Source: Lachnospiraceae bacterium
GTDB taxonomy: Bacteria > Bacillota > Clostridia > Lachnospirales > Lachnospiraceae
DNA length: 44,608 bases
Direction: 5' to 3'
Assembly (NCBI GenBank): GCA_017526985.1
Contig: JAFXQR010000030.1
Coordinates: forward strand, 1 to 44,608
The notes beneath the pieces were generated by a model. It saw only the letters and a program-made list of their open reading frames with translations. It had not been told where the DNA came from and made no database searches. Positions 41,329 through 44,608 of this stretch are shown piece by piece; the first letter of the stretch is position 1; the number at the start of each line of letters is the position of its first letter. The translations under genes and the position numbers were made by a program.

Positions 41329-43536
41329 ATGGTGAGAAATCGAATCCGTAAGTTGGGGCTGAGCATTGCAATATTTGCAACGGTAGGGATGTTGGGAAGT
41401 ATGCCGACATATGCGGGGGCGGAGAGTGATGGTACTGATGATGAGATTGTGACGAGCACTGAGTCGGAAGAGGAAATTGAGACCGAACAGCTTACACAAT
41501 ATGCATCTACTTCGGGGCGGTGTGGCCGTAATGCGACCTATACACTGGATGATAACGGAGTGTTCACGATTACCGGCACCGGTGTGATCAATAACAGTTA
41601 TGGCGTGCAGTTTATGAACCTTCCTATAAAAAAGGTGATCATTCCGGAAGGCGTGACCGGCATTGATCAGGTTACATTTGCGCAATGTAAAGAGTTGGAA
41701 GAAGTGAGCTTTCCGAGTACTTTGACAACGATCAATCTGATGGCATTTGCGGAATGTTCGGCTTTGAAAGAAGTGGTACTTCCGGACGGTATAAGTACGG
41801 TGGAACACTCTGCATTCTCCGGATGCACAGGAATGGAGCGGCTTGTCATTCCGGGAAGTCTTACAACCATCGAGGATTCTGTTTTCACTGGTTGCAAGGC
41901 ATTGAAGGATCTGGTCATTGCAGAAGGAGTGACTACGATAGGAAAAGGTGCATTTTGGAAGTGTACGAATCTGAGAGAGATTTCGTTTCCGGATAGTCTG
42001 ACCACGATCGAAGAACAAGCTTTTATGGGGAGTGGTCTGAAATCAGTTACTATCCCGGCGGGAGTATCCGTCATTCAGAAAAATGTCTTTAACTATTGCA
42101 AAGATCTGGAAGAGGTGATCATTCCTGACCATGTAACAACCATTGAGGAGGGGGCTTTCGGGAATTGTCCAAGCCTGAAAGAGATCTATATTTCGGGGAG
42201 CGTGACGATCAACCCAAATGCTTTTGATGAAAGCGGACTGAGAAAAGTGACTTTGGGCTATGGTATAACGACGATCAACGATGAAGCTTTTATCAGATGT
42301 GCGAATCTGGAAGAGGTCATCATTCCGGACAGCGTGACAACCATGGGGGACTATGTTTTTTGCAGATGTAGCAATCTGAAAAGGATCAACATCCCGGATA
42401 GCGTTACGACATTGGGGGCATATGCTTTTATACAATGCTATAAGCTGGAAGAAGTTAAACTGTCGGCGAATCTGACAGAGATTGCTCCGACTGCTTTTGG
42501 TGCCTGCTCCGGGCTGAAACAGATCGCAATCCCGAGTCAGGTCACAAAAATCTGGTTTGATGCTTTTTCCGGCTGTACGAAACTGGAGAGTATTGCGATC
42601 CCTAAAAGTCTGACGGAGGTCCAGGAAAATGCTTTTGCAAGCTGCTATAAGCTGACGGATGTATATTATGAGGGCAGCGAGGAAGAGTGGAACCGTATTC
42701 GGATCGAGAGTGGTAATAATGCACTGAAAAATGCGACCATTCATTTCAACACGACCACTCTGCCGCAGACGCCGGAGCAGCAGCGTGCGACAAGAGAATT
42801 TGTAACGCGTATGTACGATGTGGTATTGGGCAGAATGCCGGATGAAGAGGGATTGAATACCTGGACGGACAATCTGAATAGTGGTAGATCCTCAGCAGTG
42901 GATATCGTCTATGGTTTCTTTTACTCACCGGAGTATTTGAATAAAGGCAAGTCCAACGGTGCGATCGTGACCGATTGCTACAATGCGATGCTGGGGCGTG
43001 ATCCGGATCCTTCGGGGTATGCGGACTGGACAAAGCGCCTGGATATCGGGATGACACCGGAGGCGATTTTTGCCGGATTTGTTGGCAGCCAGGAGTTTAT
43101 AGGGCTGTGCAGATCGTATGGGATCGAGCCGGGGCAGTATCAGTTGACAAATGCCAGAGATCAGAACTATGAAAGAACCTATTTTGTGTATCGCTTGTAT
43201 CAGAATTGCCTGGGCAGGACACCGGATGCTGATGGACAGGAAAGCTGGTGTGCAACACTAGGCAGAGGTGATTCCGGCGCAAATGTGGCATATGGTTTCA
43301 TCTTCAGCCCGGAATATCTGGGAAGAAACACGGACAACGAAGAATATGTGGCGATGCTCTATCAGACGATTTTGGGCAGAGCGGGAGATGCTGCCGGCAT
43401 GCAGTCGTGGATCGATCAGCTTAATAACGGCAGCAGCAGGGAGCATATTTTAAACGGTTTCTTGTTTAGCACGGAATTTGCACAACAGTGCGAAACGGCC
43501 GGCATCAATGTAGGTTCCCCGATCCCGGAACCGTAA
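41329..43536 (+). CDS. Secreted BspA-like LRR - 4x DUF4214 surface protein
   Basis: The 735-residue protein has a signal peptide (about 1-30), an acidic segment, and about fifteen BspA/LRR_5 repeats of 22-23 residues (about 95-465). Their pattern is LEEVIIPDSVTTIG..AF..C. Four DUF4214 units follow (about 486-735: VLGRMPDEEG, MLGRDPDPSG, CLGRTPDADG, ILGRAGDAAG). BspA-type repeats bind host or bacterial surface ligands in other bacteria. The DUF4214 block is nearly the same as that of the preceding gene, even at nucleotide level around 43150-43230 versus 40520-40600. ATG 41329 follows AAAGGGGG; the longer frame starting at 41188 overlaps the previous gene. The gap to the previous gene is 28 bp. 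Confidence 0.9.
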   Translation: MVRNRIRKLGLSIAIFATVGMLGSMPTYAGAESDGTDDEIVTSTESEEEIETEQLTQYASTSGRCGRNATYTLDDNGVFTITGTGVINNSYGVQFMNLPIKKVIIPEGVTGIDQVTFAQCKELEEVSFPSTLTTINLMAFAECSALKEVVLPDGISTVEHSAFSGCTGMERLVIPGSLTTIEDSVFTGCKALKDLVIAEGVTTIGKGAFWKCTNLREISFPDSLTTIEEQAFMGSGLKSVTIPAGVSVIQKNVFNYCKDLEEVIIPDHVTTIEEGAFGNCPSLKEIYISGSVTINPNAFDESGLRKVTLGYGITTINDEAFIRCANLEEVIIPDSVTTMGDYVFCRCSNLKRINIPDSVTTLGAYAFIQCYKLEEVKLSANLTEIAPTAFGACSGLKQIAIPSQVTKIWFDAFSGCTKLESIAIPKSLTEVQENAFASCYKLTDVYYEGSEEEWNRIRIESGNNALKNATIHFNTTTLPQTPEQQRATREFVTRMYDVVLGRMPDEEGLNTWTDNLNSGRSSAVDIVYGFFYSPEYLNKGKSNGAIVTDCYNAMLGRDPDPSGYADWTKRLDIGMTPEAIFAGFVGSQEFIGLCRSYGIEPGQYQLTNARDQNYERTYFVYRLYQNCLGRTPDADGQESWCATLGRGDSGANVAYGFIFSPEYLGRNTDNEEYVAMLYQTILGRAGDAAGMQSWIDQLNNGSSREHILNGFLFSTEFAQQCETAGINVGSPIPEP

Positions 43537-43566
43537 AAAAGTAATCACAAGGAGAATCAGAAAGAA

Positions 43567-44019
43567 GTGGATGTTCAGGAGACCAAAACAGATACGGAGA
43601 CTGCGACATATAGGCAGAATGTAGAAGAGCATAATAAGGAGATGGCGAAGACAGAAAAATCGCAGCTGAAGTATCAGAAACTTGCGTTTATTATGTCGAT
43701 GCTGGGAACTATCTTTATGGGCGTCATCCTGATCATTGTGATCGGTTTGGTTGTCTATATCGTGCCAAAAGTAAATACCATATACGAAAGTACAATGGTG
43801 TCATTGAACAATCTGGAAATGCTGACTACGGAACTGAACAATGCGGATCTGGGCGGTACGGTACAGAATATCAACACTCTGACCGTGCAGGCCACCGGAG
43901 ATCTGTCAAATACGATGCAACGATTAGATTCGATCGATCTGGAGAAGTTGAACAAGGCAATCGAAAATCTGAACGCAACCATCGAACCGATGGCAAAATT
44001 TTTCGGAGCGATGCAGTAA
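43567..44019 (+). CDS. Small single-pass membrane protein with coiled-coil tail
   Basis: The 150-residue protein has a charged cytoplasmic N-terminus (about 1-38), one membrane helix (about 42-66: MSMLGTIFMGVILIIVIGLV) and a Leu/Asn-rich, probably coiled-coil region (about 75-150) with LNNLEMLTTELNNAD and LNKAIENLNATIEP heptads. I do not recognise the family; the layout resembles small DUF948-like envelope proteins. The start is GTG with AAGGAG 12 bases upstream; an ATG at 43571 is out of frame. The gene follows the LRR-DUF4214 gene by 30 bp and may be part of the same transcript. Confidence 0.7.
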   Translation: MDVQETKTDTETATYRQNVEEHNKEMAKTEKSQLKYQKLAFIMSMLGTIFMGVILIIVIGLVVYIVPKVNTIYESTMVSLNNLEMLTTELNNADLGGTVQNINTLTVQATGDLSNTMQRLDSIDLEKLNKAIENLNATIEPMAKFFGAMQ

Positions 44020-44052
44020 GGGATAAAGTCTTAATTGAAAGGAGAGAGTGTT

Positions 44053-44430
44053 ATGAAATTTTACAAATGTGAGGTTTGTGGCAACATTATTACAAAGGTA
44101 AATGATGCAAAGGTTCCGGTGGTCTGCTGTGGTCAGCCGATGAAGGAACTGGTACCTGGTGCAACAGATGGTGCATATGAGAAACATGTACCTGCGGTTA
44201 TGGTAGAGGGTAATACAGTAAAAGTGCAGATCGGCGAAGCAGAGCACCCGATGCTGGAAGCACATTACATCCAGTTTATCGTACTGGAGACGAAGTGTGG
44301 ACATCAGATCAAGTATCTGAAACCGGAAGAGAAACCGGTAGCGGAATTTTTGATCACTGAGGGCGATGCGGCGGTTGCCGTATATGAGTATTGCAATTTG
44401 CATGGACTGTGGGTGAAAGAGATCGTTTAA
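44053..44430 (+). CDS. dfx: Desulfoferrodoxin / superoxide reductase
   Basis: Superoxide reductase reduces superoxide to peroxide in anaerobes, avoiding the oxygen made by dismutase. The 125-residue product has the N-terminal desulforedoxin domain with four Cys (FYKCEVCGN, VVCCGQPM) for Fe centre I. The catalytic domain follows with EKHVPAV, EHPMLEAHYIQFIVL and YCNLHGLW, supplying the His4-Cys site of centre II and the Glu of the GEAEHP loop. Length is normal. ATG 44053 follows AAAGGAGAG. The gap to the preceding membrane protein is 33 bp with no promoter or terminator visible, so it may be a read-through gene of the surface operon. Confidence 0.95.
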   Translation: MKFYKCEVCGNIITKVNDAKVPVVCCGQPMKELVPGATDGAYEKHVPAVMVEGNTVKVQIGEAEHPMLEAHYIQFIVLETKCGHQIKYLKPEEKPVAEFLITEGDAAVAVYEYCNLHGLWVKEIV

Positions 44431-44522
44431 TTATATAGGTATACGATATCAACATGCTCATTAGAGAAGCTTCCTGTATAATTCTAAGAGTAGGGCAGCC
44501 CAGAGAAAGAAGGTGAAAAAAT

Positions 44523-44591
44523 AGATACCTCGATGTAGAATAAGCAAGTTGTTTGCTGACAATAATACTTATTCAAAACACGGAGGTATCT
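44523..44591 (+). promoter_or_regulatory. Hairpin sequestering the ribosome binding site of the last gene
   Basis: AGATACCTCG (44523-44532) pairs with CGGAGGTATCT (44581-44591, one bulged G), and GAATAAG (44538-44544) pairs with CTTATTC (44568-44574) inside it. The GGAGG of the ribosome binding site is in the outer stem. A TATAAT at 44477-44482 may be a -10 box but has no clear -35. The remainder of 44431-44522 shows nothing else. Confidence 0.7.
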
Positions 44592-44594
44592 GAA

Positions 44595-44608
44595 ATGAAT
44601 TGTAACAC
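44595..44608 (+). CDS. Start of a gene cut by the window edge, possible IS200-type transposase
   Basis: Only ATG AAT TGT AAC and two bases are present (Met-Asn-Cys-Asn). GGAGG is 9 bases upstream and lies in a hairpin. IS200/IS605 transposase genes are known for a 5' hairpin that hides the ribosome binding site, and their products often have a short polar start before the HUH domain. Four codons cannot identify the product. Confidence 0.35.

Noticed and set aside
41600-42700. Regular repeats in DNA considered as a CRISPR array or minisatellite
   Set aside because: They are 66-69 bp BspA-type LRR units inside an open frame.

Overview
The window looks like chromosome of an anaerobic Gram-positive member of the Clostridia, most likely a gut Lachnospiraceae. 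That is inferred from gene content and style: balanced base composition, GGAGG-type ribosome binding sites, TTGNNN-17-TATAAT promoters, GH94 cellobiose phosphorylase, desulfoferrodoxin, a LoaP-type NusG paralogue, BspA-like leucine-rich repeats and several DUF4214 surface proteins. No rRNA, tRNA, CRISPR array or prophage is visible.

Region 1 (1-16.8 kb) is mostly housekeeping. A membrane-anchored unknown, glycogen branching enzyme (glgB), a PilZ protein, a bacterial PH-domain protein and folate genes (folC, folE, a folB-folK fusion) run in one direction. Facing them are cellobiose phosphorylase, with its own promoter and a CcpA/LacI-like operator, and a lipoprotein-like beta-repeat protein. 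A divergent promoter pair then leads into a CheC-type phosphatase, an Mrp/NBP35 gene broken by one missing base, a SecB-like small protein and an ABC-F ATPase. Next come a probable 6S RNA with its own promoter and terminator, a YihY/BrkB membrane protein, and a small coiled-coil gene on the other strand.

Region 2 (17.0-44.0 kb) appears to be one cell-surface glycopolymer locus. Two secreted DUF4214 proteins come first. A module then provides a GT26 enzyme, an initiating sugar-phosphate transferase, an LCP-family ligase, a GT-C-like membrane protein and LoaP. Straight after loaP is a perfect TTGACA-17-TATAAT promoter and a leader of about 200 nt with two strong hairpins, a likely LoaP recognition site. 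The long downstream run encodes a second initiating transferase, a GT2 enzyme, five GT4-like glycosyltransferases, a Wzm/Wzt-type exporter whose ATPase carries a C-terminal glycan-recognition domain, and a small coiled-coil protein. It continues into two large secreted proteins that again end in four DUF4214 units: transglutaminase-DUF4214-CAP and BspA-LRR-DUF4214. ATGA/GTGA overlaps join most genes.

The working model is that the locus makes, exports and (through LCP) attaches a wall polysaccharide, and that the shared DUF4214 block is the module that ties different effector domains to that polymer or to the wall. This is inference from domain content and synteny. The window closes with desulfoferrodoxin and the first codons of a gene whose ribosome binding site is buried in a long hairpin, as in IS200-type transposase genes.
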